Source: JBDNJM01 sp041687755 (lineage in GTDB: Bacteria > Planctomycetota > UBA1135 > GCA-002686595). From it: 46,415 bases of DNA. Made by a program: the position numbers and the translations under genes. Under the pieces are notes generated by a model. It saw only the letters and a list, made by a program, of their open reading frames with translations. It was not told the origin of the DNA and did not search any database. The stretch is from positions 1 to 46,415 of the forward strand of contig JBDNJM010000016.1 in assembly GCA_041687755.1 (NCBI GenBank). Reading direction: 5' to 3'. Position 1 is the first letter of the stretch. Each line of letters begins with the position of its first letter. Below are positions 29,009 through 37,280 of the stretch, piece by piece.

Positions 29009-30772
29009 ATGCTCTTCGAACTCCTGTTCGCGCTTCAGCCCAACGCGCTCCCCGCTCTTGCGACCCCCCTCGCCCAGAGCAATCAGGCGGAGCCGACGCT
29101 CCGGTCGCTCGCCCCGCCGAGCGCCGGGAGCGGGGCCCTACAGCACCGTGCCATCGAAGGCCGAGTGCTGGTCAAGCTCTCCCCGAACGCGGACTTCGAT
29201 CCCGCGCTCTGGCTGACGGAACGCGGCCTCCCCGCTGGCGCTCAGCCCGCCTTCCTGCCGACGCCCGCGGGGCGCGTGGATCGCGTAGGGCTCGATCGGA
29301 TCCTCAAGCTGGAGGTCCCCGTCGGTCGCGAGCTGGAGGCGCTCGAGTTGCTCGAACTCCGCTCGGACCTCGAGTGGATCGAGCGCGACTTCTCCGGCCC
29401 TGCGCTCGCCGCCGGCGGCCTGATCCCAAACGACCCGCTCTTCGGCCTGCAGTGGCAGCTCCAGCAGCCGTCCGACATCGATATGGACGTGCCGGAGGCT
29501 TGGGCCCTGCGAGGCACGACCCAGGCGGACTCGAACCTCGTCGTCGCGGTCATCGACACGGGCTTCGGCACCGGCCCCGGGGCCGTCGACCTGACCGGCA
29601 TGCTGTGGAGCAACCCGGGCGAGCTGCCCAACGGGCTCGACGATGACGGCAACGGCCTCATCGACGACATCTCGGGCTACGACTTCGTGCGCGACGACGC
29701 CATAGCCGACGACGAGCACGGCCACGGCATCGCGTGCACCGGGATTATCGCCGCGAACACCGACAACGCCCAGGACCTCGCTGGCATCGCGAACGGCGTG
29801 AAGATCCTGCCGATCAAGGTCTTCGGTCCGACCGGCGACTTCCCCACGTCCGGCCCCTACGCCGGGCACCTGTCGGCGGCCGCGGGCCTGCAGTACGCCG
29901 CCAACCAGGGTGCCGACCTTGTCAGCAATTCCTGGGGCGTGTTCACGGGCTTCTCCGCCGTCGTCAACGACGCGGTCCTGTACGCCCAAGACCAGGGCAC
30001 GCGGTTGATCTTCGCCGGGGGCAACTTCGGTCAGACCTTCTTCTTTCCCTCCGATATGGAGGGCTTGATCGCTGTCGCCGCGATCGATCCCGCGGGCCAG
30101 CGCTGCATCTGGGGCTTCGGCTCCTCGAGCAACTACGGACCTTGGGTCGACCTGGCCGCCGGCGGCACGAGCATCGTGTCCCCCTACCTCGGCTTCGTCA
30201 CCTCAGGCTTCAACGGCACGTCCGCCGCCTGCCCGCAGGTCGCGGGCGTCGCGGCCCTGGTGTTGTCCGAGAACGACGACCTGACGCTCGAGGACCTGCG
30301 CCAGGTCCTCATGAGCACAGCGGTCAACATCGACGCGCTCAACCCCGGCTTCGAGGGCCTGCTCGGCGCGGGTCACGTGAACGCCCTGGCCGCGCTTGAG
30401 GCCGTCCAGCCCTTCGGGGACGTCGGCGCGGGCCTCCCCGGCGGCAGCGCACCGGTTCTGAACGCCTGGGGCGGCACGGGCGGCGACACGCAGCTGACCA
30501 TCGCCGCCAGCGGTGCCGAGCCCGGTGCGCCCGGCCTGCTGATCATCGGCAACGCCCAGGTCGACCTGCCCTTGTTCGGCGGCACCTTGATCCCCTCGAC
30601 CGAGGTCCAGATCCCCCTGACCGCGGACGCCATCGGTCGCGCGAGCGTCACTCTGACCCTGCCCGCGAGCGTGCCTTCGGGCCTGACTCGCTACCTCCAG
30701 GCGGGTTTCGTGGACGTGGGCGCGCCGGAGTCGATCGCGCTGACGGCCGGGCTCGAATACACCGCGCCCTAG
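29009..30772 (+). CDS. Secreted subtilisin-family (S8) serine peptidase with planctomycete-type C-terminal domain
   Basis: 587 residues from ATG 29009 with a short signal segment (MLFELLFALQPNALPALA). Residues about 45-130 look like an inhibitor I9-type propeptide ending before the IPNDPLFGLQWQL motif that often opens the mature domain. The catalytic triad is D183 (AVIDTGFG), H239 (GHGIACTG) and S405 (FNGTSAACPQVAG), with oxyanion N339 (FAGGNFG). A calcium-like loop DDDGNGLIDD (211-220) precedes the His. The last ~120 residues (VGAGLPGGSAPVLNAWGG... GLEYTAP) are a beta-sandwich-like tail of a type I associate with planctomycete exported proteins, perhaps a sorting or adhesion module. A TTG at 28970 is a weaker start. 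It converges on the sirtuin gene. Confidence 0.9.
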   Translation: MLFELLFALQPNALPALATPLAQSNQAEPTLRSLAPPSAGSGALQHRAIEGRVLVKLSPNADFDPALWLTERGLPAGAQPAFLPTPAGRVDRVGLDRILKLEVPVGRELEALELLELRSDLEWIERDFSGPALAAGGLIPNDPLFGLQWQLQQPSDIDMDVPEAWALRGTTQADSNLVVAVIDTGFGTGPGAVDLTGMLWSNPGELPNGLDDDGNGLIDDISGYDFVRDDAIADDEHGHGIACTGIIAANTDNAQDLAGIANGVKILPIKVFGPTGDFPTSGPYAGHLSAAAGLQYAANQGADLVSNSWGVFTGFSAVVNDAVLYAQDQGTRLIFAGGNFGQTFFFPSDMEGLIAVAAIDPAGQRCIWGFGSSSNYGPWVDLAAGGTSIVSPYLGFVTSGFNGTSAACPQVAGVAALVLSENDDLTLEDLRQVLMSTAVNIDALNPGFEGLLGAGHVNALAALEAVQPFGDVGAGLPGGSAPVLNAWGGTGGDTQLTIAASGAEPGAPGLLIIGNAQVDLPLFGGTLIPSTEVQIPLTADAIGRASVTLTLPASVPSGLTRYLQAGFVDVGAPESIALTAGLEYTAP

Positions 30773-30777
30773 GCCAC

Positions 30778-30824
30778 GGCTCCCCGCGCGGCTGGCGTCG
30801 CGCATGGGACGCGACCGCGGAGCC
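30778..30824. terminator. Hairpin between converging subtilase and sirtuin genes
   Basis: GGCTCC (30778-30783) pairs with GGAGCC (30819-30824) and an inner GCGTC/GACGC stem makes a branched or extended hairpin six bases past the subtilase stop. Likely a two-way terminator. Confidence 0.45.
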
Positions 30825-30871
30825 AAGTACGGATCGCCTTGGGCTCCCTTGCGTCCGCCCGTCCTCGCGGC

Positions 30872-31618
30872 TCAACCGAGCAGCTCACCGAGCAGCTCAC
30901 CGAGCAGCTCACCGAGCAGCTGAGGCAGCGCCTCCACCGCCCGCCCGCGGAAGAAGCGGTCGCCCGCGCCCAAGTTGTCCGGCGGCTCCAGCGCCTGCAC
31001 CCAGGTGCGTGCGCCGCCCGCCCGCGCGAGCTCGATCAAACCCGCGGCGGGGTACACCGCGCCAGAGGTCCCGCAGCAAACGAACTCGGTGCAGCGTTGG
31101 ACCGCCGCGTAGATCTCCTTGAGGTGCAGCGGCTGCTCTCCGAACCAGACCACGTTCGGGCGCAGCGCTGGGTGCCCGCGGGCGCCGCACGGCACAAAGG
31201 TCTCGAGCTCGAGGTTCAGCGTGTCTCGCACCACGCGAGCGCAGGCCGAGCAGCGCAGCTCCAGCAGCTGGCCGTGCATCGACAGCGGAGTGCTGCCCGC
31301 CCGCGCATGCAGGTCGTCCACGTTCTGACTGACCAGCTGAAACGCCCCCGAAGTTCCCCGCAGCTCGGCCTCGAGCGCGGCGAGCGCCGCGTGCGCTCCG
31401 TTGGGCTGCACGTCGAGCAACGCCCGCCGCCGCGCCTGATAGAACCGCCAGACGCGTTGCGGGTCGCGCGCCCATGCCTCGGGCGTCGCAAGTTCTTCGG
31501 GCCGGTGCCCTTCCCAGAGACCGTTGGCGTCTCGAAAAGTGGGCAGCCCGGAGTCGGCGGAGATGCCCGCGCCCGTCAGGACGAAGATCGAAGGGGTTCG
31601 AGAGCTGCTGTGCGCCAC
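30872..31618 (-). CDS. Class III sirtuin, NAD+-dependent protein deacylase (CobB/SIRT5-like)
   Basis: 248 residues. NAD-binding and catalytic motifs: GAGIS (16-20), QNVDDLH (98-104), catalytic H115 and VVWFGE. Y60 and R63 in WRFYQARR are the pair that lets class III sirtuins accept succinyl- and malonyl-lysine. Zinc ligands C123, C126 and C144 are clear, but the expected fourth Cys is missing from CGARGHPALRP and H149 may replace it. The C-terminus is a tandem LLGELLGELLGELLG tail encoded by a 12-base repeat. The gene starts 31 bases after the stop of the PAS hybrid kinase on the same strand, so they are probably cotranscribed. The neighbouring operon makes succinyl-CoA, a source of lysine succinylation. 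Confidence 0.88.
   Translation of the reverse strand: MAHSSSRTPSIFVLTGAGISADSGLPTFRDANGLWEGHRPEELATPEAWARDPQRVWRFYQARRRALLDVQPNGAHAALAALEAELRGTSGAFQLVSQNVDDLHARAGSTPLSMHGQLLELRCSACARVVRDTLNLELETFVPCGARGHPALRPNVVWFGEQPLHLKEIYAAVQRCTEFVCCGTSGAVYPAAGLIELARAGGARTWVQALEPPDNLGAGDRFFRGRAVEALPQLLGELLGELLGELLG
30881..30922. repeat. 12-bp tandem repeat in the sirtuin 3' end
   Basis: CAGCTCACCGAG is repeated three times exactly, followed by a diverged fourth unit. The unit length keeps the frame, so copy-number change would only lengthen or shorten the LLGE tail of the protein. Confidence 0.8.
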
Positions 31619-31649
31619 GGGAGACAGCCTAGGCCGTCACGGCCTGCGC

Positions 31650-33899
31650 TCAAGCCGCGAACCGCGAGCCCTGCTGGGGCAGACGGGCGTTGCACTCCGC
31701 CAGCAGCGCGGCCCGATCCACCGGCTTGCACAGGTAGGCGCAGCAGCCGGCGTCGAAGGCCCGCTGACGATCCGTGTCGAGGGCGTTCGCCGTCAGGGCC
31801 AGGACCGGAATCTCGGGCGCACTCATCTGGAGGATGCGCGTCATCGCCAGCCCGTCCATGACAGGCATCTGGATGTCGGTCACGACCAGATCGAACGGCT
31901 CGCCTGCGTCGCGAGCGCGCTCGAATAGCTCGAGCCCCTCTGCCCCGTCGCAGGCCGACTGGACCTCGGCCCCCGCTCGCGTGAGGATCGCCTGGATCAA
32001 GCGCCTGTTCATGGTCCCATCCTCGACGAGCAGGACCTTGCCCACCAGCTCCTGACCCGACTCCGCGGTCAGGCCCTTCGGCGCCGGCGGCTCGAGGCCC
32101 GCGATCCACTCGGTGTCCTTGGGAACCAGCAGCGGAAGATCCACCCGGAACACGGTCCCAACGCCGCGCTTCGTGCTCATCAACTCCACGTCACCGCCCA
32201 TCAGCTGGGCCAGGCGCTTGGAGATCGTCAGCCCCAGGCCAGTGCCCCCGAAGCGACGCGCCACCGACTCGTCGCCCTGACTGAACGCGCGGAACAGCCG
32301 TCGTGACTGGGTCTCGGTCATCCCGACGCCCGTGTCCTCGACCTCGATCCGAAGTCGCTCGCCGACGTTCAGACGCAGCTCGATGCGTCCCTGCTCCGTG
32401 AACTTCGTCGCGTTCCCCACCAGGTTGATCAACACCTGCCGGAGGCGCGTCGGATCCGCCTGGACGACCCGCGGAACTTTCGTCGCGCACACGACCTCGA
32501 GCCGCACGCCTTTCTCGATCGCCCGCTGGCGCATCACGTCCACCACACCTGAAATCAGGTCCGGGAACTCGACGTCGAGCAACTCGACCTGCAAGTGGCC
32601 CGCCTCGATCTTTGAGAGGTCGAGCACGTCGTCCAGGATTGTGTGCAGGTGCTTCCCCGCCGACAGCACGGCGCTCAACTTCTCCAGGTGCTCTTGCGAT
32701 GCGCCCTCGCGGGCCAGGTCGTCTTCCAACCACTCGCTGTAGCCAAGAATGCTCGTCAGCGGCGTTCGAATCTCATGGCTTACGTTGGCCAGGAAGCTCG
32801 TCTTTGCCTCGCTCGCCGCCTCGGCCGTTTCGCGCAGGCGCTCGAGTTCGAGCGCGTGCTCCTTGGAGACCGTCACGTCTTGACGCGTGCCGACGACCCG
32901 CATTGGGAGCCCGTTGCTGTCGCGTTCAACCGCCCGACCCTGATCCCAAATCCAGCGCCAGGTGCCGTCGGCATGCTTGAGGCGGTAGGTCACCGAGTAG
33001 CCCTGCGTCTCGCCCTTCAGGTGCGCGATGATCGCATGGCGGACCATCGCAGCGTCCTCGGGGTGAGCCCGCTCCTGCCAGTCGCAGAGCTTCGTAGGCA
33101 GATCCTCCGGCTCGTAACCCACCAGCTGCGCCCAGCGCCGATCGAACGTCAGCTCGCCCGTGGCCGGAACGCACTCCCACGAGCCCATGTCGCTGCTCGC
33201 CAGCGCCAGCTCGAGGCGCTTGCCCTGGATCGCCAGCTCGGAGTCCGCGCGCTCCAGCTCCAGCTCTCGTGCGTGCATGTCCGTCACGTCGTAGAACACG
33301 CCCGAGAGCATCAGGCGGCCCTTCGCATCGCGGTTCACCGACACGATGTCCTCCATGTGGACGACCGACCCATCGCCACAGAGCATGCGGTAGCGCAAGA
33401 TGTGGTGCAGCCCCGCCTCGGTGGCCAAGCTGCACTCGGCCAGCGTGTCCCCCCGGTCGTCCTCGTGAATCACCGAGGCGAAAAAGCCCGGTTCCAGCCA
33501 GGCCTCCAACGGATGCCCGAGACGGCCGACACGCGGATGGATCCAGGTGAAGCAGGCCCGCTCCCAGTCGTACTCCCACGGAATCGGTGGCCGGGCCTCG
33601 GCCAAGTCCTCGGGCCCCGGCAGGCCGCCGCGCTTGCGCGACTCGCTCACCCAGCCCTGCGAGGGTCCCAAGCGGGCCTGACCCTTGAGGATCCGCACCG
33701 CACCGATCGCGCAGCCGACGGCGCCAACTCCTAGAGCCCCCGCGATCCAGCCCAGGCTCCCTCCCAGCGAAGCACAGGCTCCCGCGGCTCCGGCGCACCC
33801 GAGCGCCCCCGACATCAGCCAGGCCGTCGCGCTCGGACGGACCATATCCAACGAATTCGAAGCGGGGCTGGAGGGGGCGCAGGGGGGGTCGGAAGTCAT
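31650..33899 (-). CDS. Hybrid sensor histidine kinase / response regulator with two PAS domains
   Basis: 749 residues from ATG 33899. Residues about 26-70 hold one or two hydrophobic Ala/Gly-rich segments. PAS 1 (about 108-215) and PAS 2 (about 228-350, with the PAC-type VTYRLKHADGTWRWIWDQG) are followed by a HisKA domain with phospho-acceptor H375 (VSHEIRTP). The ATPase domain has INLVGNATKF, DTGVGM and GGTGLGLTIS. The C-terminal receiver has E626/D627, phospho-acceptor D675 (VVTDIQMPVMDG) and K725. It can relay phosphate from His to Asp, presumably on to an unlinked phosphotransfer protein. The signal sensed is unknown. It precedes the sirtuin gene in a likely operon and diverges from sucA. 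In-frame codons up to 34010 add no conserved sequence. Confidence 0.9.
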   Translation of the reverse strand: MTSDPPCAPSSPASNSLDMVRPSATAWLMSGALGCAGAAGACASLGGSLGWIAGALGVGAVGCAIGAVRILKGQARLGPSQGWVSESRKRGGLPGPEDLAEARPPIPWEYDWERACFTWIHPRVGRLGHPLEAWLEPGFFASVIHEDDRGDTLAECSLATEAGLHHILRYRMLCGDGSVVHMEDIVSVNRDAKGRLMLSGVFYDVTDMHARELELERADSELAIQGKRLELALASSDMGSWECVPATGELTFDRRWAQLVGYEPEDLPTKLCDWQERAHPEDAAMVRHAIIAHLKGETQGYSVTYRLKHADGTWRWIWDQGRAVERDSNGLPMRVVGTRQDVTVSKEHALELERLRETAEAASEAKTSFLANVSHEIRTPLTSILGYSEWLEDDLAREGASQEHLEKLSAVLSAGKHLHTILDDVLDLSKIEAGHLQVELLDVEFPDLISGVVDVMRQRAIEKGVRLEVVCATKVPRVVQADPTRLRQVLINLVGNATKFTEQGRIELRLNVGERLRIEVEDTGVGMTETQSRRLFRAFSQGDESVARRFGGTGLGLTISKRLAQLMGGDVELMSTKRGVGTVFRVDLPLLVPKDTEWIAGLEPPAPKGLTAESGQELVGKVLLVEDGTMNRRLIQAILTRAGAEVQSACDGAEGLELFERARDAGEPFDLVVTDIQMPVMDGLAMTRILQMSAPEIPVLALTANALDTDRQRAFDAGCCAYLCKPVDRAALLAECNARLPQQGSRFAA

Positions 33900-34297
33900 G
33901 TGGAGTAGGGCTCGGTCCTGCGCCCAAATCGACCTGCAACGACCCCGATCTGTCGCCAAAAGCGGGCGAACCGGCGGGGACCGAGGGCACCCCTTCGACC
34001 GTGCGACCACCGCTCACCGATTCGGCGACCGGGCCAGCCACCGTCCCGCCGGCCGTCGTGGCCCCGCCAGGCCCCCCCCATCCGGTCCGCGCGCGCCACT
34101 CGCCCGACCAGCTGGCGGCCCGGCGGCCCACACCGACCCTCGGCCGCGACCCGCCCGCTCTCCAGCCCGGACCGCACGATCGAGCCCGCTGCCCTGCGGT
34201 TGGGAGAGTCGGATCTGCCGGAGGGAGACTCGGGCAAGCCCAAGCCCTATTGTAGTGCGCCCCGAAGGCGCCGATACACGGCCCTAGGAGAAACCCC
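33900..34297. other. Divergent intergenic region, hybrid kinase / sucA
   Basis: 398 bases upstream of the suc operon. TATTGT at 34248-34253 is a possible -10 box for sucA, and AGGAG at 34286-34290 is a clear ribosome binding site seven bases from the sucA ATG, one of the few in the window. No operator could be recognised. Confidence 0.4.
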
Positions 34298-37138
34298 ATG
34301 GCCGACGCCAATCTGTTCCCGGGCAGCCTGAGCTTGCCCTTTGTCGAAGACCTCTACGCCCGGTTCCTGAGGGAGCCTGCCAGCGTGGAGCCCGAGTGGC
34401 GCGCCTACTTCGAGGGCCTCGAAGGCGATGAGAGCTTCGCCAAGCAGCCCCAGATCGGCCCTTCGCGGGCCCAGGGCAGCCTGTTCCACGGCTCGGGCAA
34501 TGGCGCGACGGCCCCCCGAACCAACGGCCAGGCCCTGCCCGCACGCGAGCTAGCCGACCTGCAGGACCGCGTGGACCAGATCGTGCGCGCCTACCGCGTG
34601 CGCGGGCACCTGGTTGCGGAGCTCGATCCGCTCGGCCTTCCGCGTCCGGCCCAGCCCGAGCTCGAGATGCAGTTCTACGGCCTCACCGAGACCGACCTGG
34701 ACCGCACCTTCTCGAGTCGCACGATCTTCGGCACCGAGCGCCAAACGCTGCGCCAGATGCTGAAGCGCCTGCAGAACACCTACTGCCGGTCGATCGGCGT
34801 GCAGTTCATGCACATCGACGACCTGCACGTGAAAAACTGGCTGACCGAGCGCATGGAGGGCACCGAAAACCGGCTGCAGCTCACGCGCGCCGAGCAGATG
34901 CGCATCCTGACGTCGCTCACCGACGCCGTGCTGTTCGAGGAGTTCCTGCAGAAGAAGTACCTCGGAGCGAAGCGCTTCAGCCTCGAGGGTGGCGAGAGCC
35001 TCGTGCCGCTACTCGACATGGCCATCGAGGAAGCCGGTCGCCACGGCGTGCGCGAGGTGGTGTTCGGCATGGCCCACCGCGGGCGCATCAACGTGCTAGC
35101 GAACATCCTCAACAAGCCGCCGGCCGAGATCTTCTTCGAGTTTGAGGACTCGAATCCGGAGGCTCAGCTTGGCCGCGGCGACGTCAAGTACCACCTGGGC
35201 TACTCCAGCGATGTCGTGACCAGCGCCGGCCATGACGTGCACCTGTCCCTGTGCTTCAACCCGAGCCACCTCGAGTTCGTCAACCCGGTCGCCCTTGGCC
35301 GCGTGCGCGCGAAGCAGGATCGCTACAAGGATCCCGCAAGACGCGGCGGCATGGCCCTGATGATCCACGGCGACGCCGCGTTCATCGGCCAAGGCGTGAC
35401 CCAGGAGACGCTGAACCTGAGCCAGCTCGGGGCGTACCGCACGGGCGGCTCGATCCACGTGGTCGTCAACAACCAGGTCGGCTTCACGACCTCGCCCGAA
35501 GACGCCCGCTCGTGCACCTACGCCACCGACGTGGCGAAGATGCTGCAGAGCCCGATCTTCCACGTGAACGGTGAGGATCCCGAGGCCGTGGCCCAGGTCG
35601 TGCGCCTCGCGATGGCCTTCCGCCACGAGTTTCAGCGCGACGTCGTGATCGACATGTACTGCTATCGGCGCTACGGGCACAACGAGGGCGACGAGCCCGA
35701 GTTCACGCAGCCGCTGATGTACCGCGCGATCAAGCAGCGCGAGTCGGTGCGCCGCGGCTACCTGGCGCGCCTGTTGGAGCTCGGCGAGGTCACCGAGGAT
35801 GAGGCTATGGCGCTGACGACCGAGCGCCGCCAGGTGCTCGAGAAGCACCTGGCCGACGCTCGACACGAGGACTTCAACAAGGAGAACAACTACCTCGGCG
35901 GGGTCTGGACGGAGTATCGCGGCGGCAAGGAGAGCTCGGTGCCGCGACTGCAGGCCCCCTTGGAGATCGCCCAGCTGGAGGAGTACGCCGAAGGCCTGAC
36001 GCGCCTCCCGGCTGGCTTCACCGCGCACTCGAAGATCAAGCGCCTGCTCGGCCAGCGCGCCGAGATGGGCCGCGGAGAGCGGCACATCGACTGGGCCATG
36101 GCCGAGGCGTTGGCCTTCGCCGACATCGCCTCACGCGGCAAGCCGATCCGCATGTCCGGGCAAGACTGCGAGCGCGGCACCTTCAGCCAGCGCCACGCCG
36201 TCCTGCACGACTACGAGAACGGCGAGCAGCACATACCGCTCGGCCACCTGGGCCCCGACCAGGGACCGGTGGAGATCAAGAACAGTCCGCTCTCCGAGGT
36301 CGCGGTGATGGGCTTCGAGTACGGCTACTCGATGGACATGCCCCTCGGCCTGACGCTCTGGGAGGCCCAGTTCGGCGACTTCGTCAACTGCGCCCAGATG
36401 ATCATTGACCAGTTCCTGGTGTCGGCTGAGGCCAAGTGGAACCGACTCTCCGGCCTCACGCTGCTGCTGCCGCACGGCTTCGAAGGCCAGGGCCCCGAGC
36501 ACTCGAGCGCCCGCCTCGAGCGCTTTCTCGCACTTGCGGCAGAGGACAACATCCAGGTTGTCCAGCCCTCCACCCCGGCCCAGTACTTCAACCTGCTTCG
36601 CCGGCAGGTGCTGCGCCCCTGGCGTAAGCCCCTGATCGTGATGACGCCGAAGAGCCTGCTGCGGCTCAGCGCCTGCACCTCGACGCGCGAGGACCTCTGC
36701 CAGGGGCACTTCCATCGCGTGTTGCCCGACACCGGGCGCGCGGGCGAGACCCCCATCAGCCCCAAGGGCGTCCAGCGCATCCTGCTCTGCACGGGCAAGA
36801 TCTACTTCGAGCTCGAGGAGCACCGCGCCGCTGAGGGCCGCGCCGACGTCGCCATCCTACGGCTGGAGCAGCTCTACCCGCTCGCGGACGACGACCTGCG
36901 CGCCGCGCTGGATCCGTACCCCGAAGCCACCCCGATCTACTGGGTCCAGGAAGAACCGCGCAACATGGGCGCCTGGCCGTTCCTGCAGACCCAAGGGCAC
37001 ATGAACCAGAACGTGCTCGGCTCCCACCGCCTCTTCGGCATCACCCGCCGCGCCTCCGCGACTCCGGCCTCCGGCTCGAGCGCCGCCCACCGCATCGAAC
37101 AGAAGCAGCTCGTCGACCAGGCCTTCGCAGCACACTGA
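34298..37138 (+). CDS. sucA: 2-oxoglutarate dehydrogenase E1 component
   Basis: 946 residues, the usual size. E1o decarboxylates 2-oxoglutarate with thiamine diphosphate and passes the succinyl group to the lipoyl arm of SucB. Visible marks: N-terminal NLFPGSLSLPFVEDLYARFL and EPEWRAYFEG (E2-contact segment), RGHLVAELDPLG, GMAHRGRINVLANI, the thiamine-diphosphate site HGDAAFIGQGVTQETLNLS with NNQVGFTT, YRRYGHNEGDEP, and the transketolase-like C-terminal half (GQDCERGTFSQRHAVLHD, LLPHGFEGQGPEHSSAR, WVQEEPRNMGAW). A Shine-Dalgarno AGGAG supports the start. The TGA stop opens copy B of the dispersed element, which separates sucA from sucB by 142 bases. Confidence 0.97.
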   Translation: MADANLFPGSLSLPFVEDLYARFLREPASVEPEWRAYFEGLEGDESFAKQPQIGPSRAQGSLFHGSGNGATAPRTNGQALPARELADLQDRVDQIVRAYRVRGHLVAELDPLGLPRPAQPELEMQFYGLTETDLDRTFSSRTIFGTERQTLRQMLKRLQNTYCRSIGVQFMHIDDLHVKNWLTERMEGTENRLQLTRAEQMRILTSLTDAVLFEEFLQKKYLGAKRFSLEGGESLVPLLDMAIEEAGRHGVREVVFGMAHRGRINVLANILNKPPAEIFFEFEDSNPEAQLGRGDVKYHLGYSSDVVTSAGHDVHLSLCFNPSHLEFVNPVALGRVRAKQDRYKDPARRGGMALMIHGDAAFIGQGVTQETLNLSQLGAYRTGGSIHVVVNNQVGFTTSPEDARSCTYATDVAKMLQSPIFHVNGEDPEAVAQVVRLAMAFRHEFQRDVVIDMYCYRRYGHNEGDEPEFTQPLMYRAIKQRESVRRGYLARLLELGEVTEDEAMALTTERRQVLEKHLADARHEDFNKENNYLGGVWTEYRGGKESSVPRLQAPLEIAQLEEYAEGLTRLPAGFTAHSKIKRLLGQRAEMGRGERHIDWAMAEALAFADIASRGKPIRMSGQDCERGTFSQRHAVLHDYENGEQHIPLGHLGPDQGPVEIKNSPLSEVAVMGFEYGYSMDMPLGLTLWEAQFGDFVNCAQMIIDQFLVSAEAKWNRLSGLTLLLPHGFEGQGPEHSSARLERFLALAAEDNIQVVQPSTPAQYFNLLRRQVLRPWRKPLIVMTPKSLLRLSACTSTREDLCQGHFHRVLPDTGRAGETPISPKGVQRILLCTGKIYFELEEHRAAEGRADVAILRLEQLYPLADDDLRAALDPYPEATPIYWVQEEPRNMGAWPFLQTQGHMNQNVLGSHRLFGITRRASATPASGSSAAHRIEQKQLVDQAFAAH

Positions 37139-37264
37139 GATGCTGTAAAAAAGTGGCGCTGCCCGGACGGAGTGCCTCTCAGGTGCCTTTTGGCCCATCG
37201 GCTAACGCCGCTGGAGCGCACAGAGCGCTCACGGAATGAGCTGCGCCCATTAGTTCACACCCTC
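37136..37264 (+). repeat. 129-bp dispersed element, copy B, starting at the sucA stop codon
   Basis: The element begins with the sucA TGA, continues GATGCTGTAAAAAAGTGG and ends just before another TGA (37265-37267). It is 86% identical by eye (100/116, no gaps) to the copy after recQ. Predicted stems: GGCGCT/AGTGCC (with a G-U pair), CGGC-TAAC-GCCG (37199-37210) and GAGCGC-ACAGA-GCGCTC (37214-37230). It fills almost the whole sucA-sucB gap, so any effect on transcript end, stability or translation would change the ratio of E1 to E2 and E3. Confidence 0.8.
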
Positions 37265-37280
37265 TGAATCCCAGATCCCA

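Noticed and set aside
30881..30922. Tandem repeat as a CRISPR-like array
   Set aside because: Units are 12 bp, contiguous, without spacers and inside the sirtuin coding frame.
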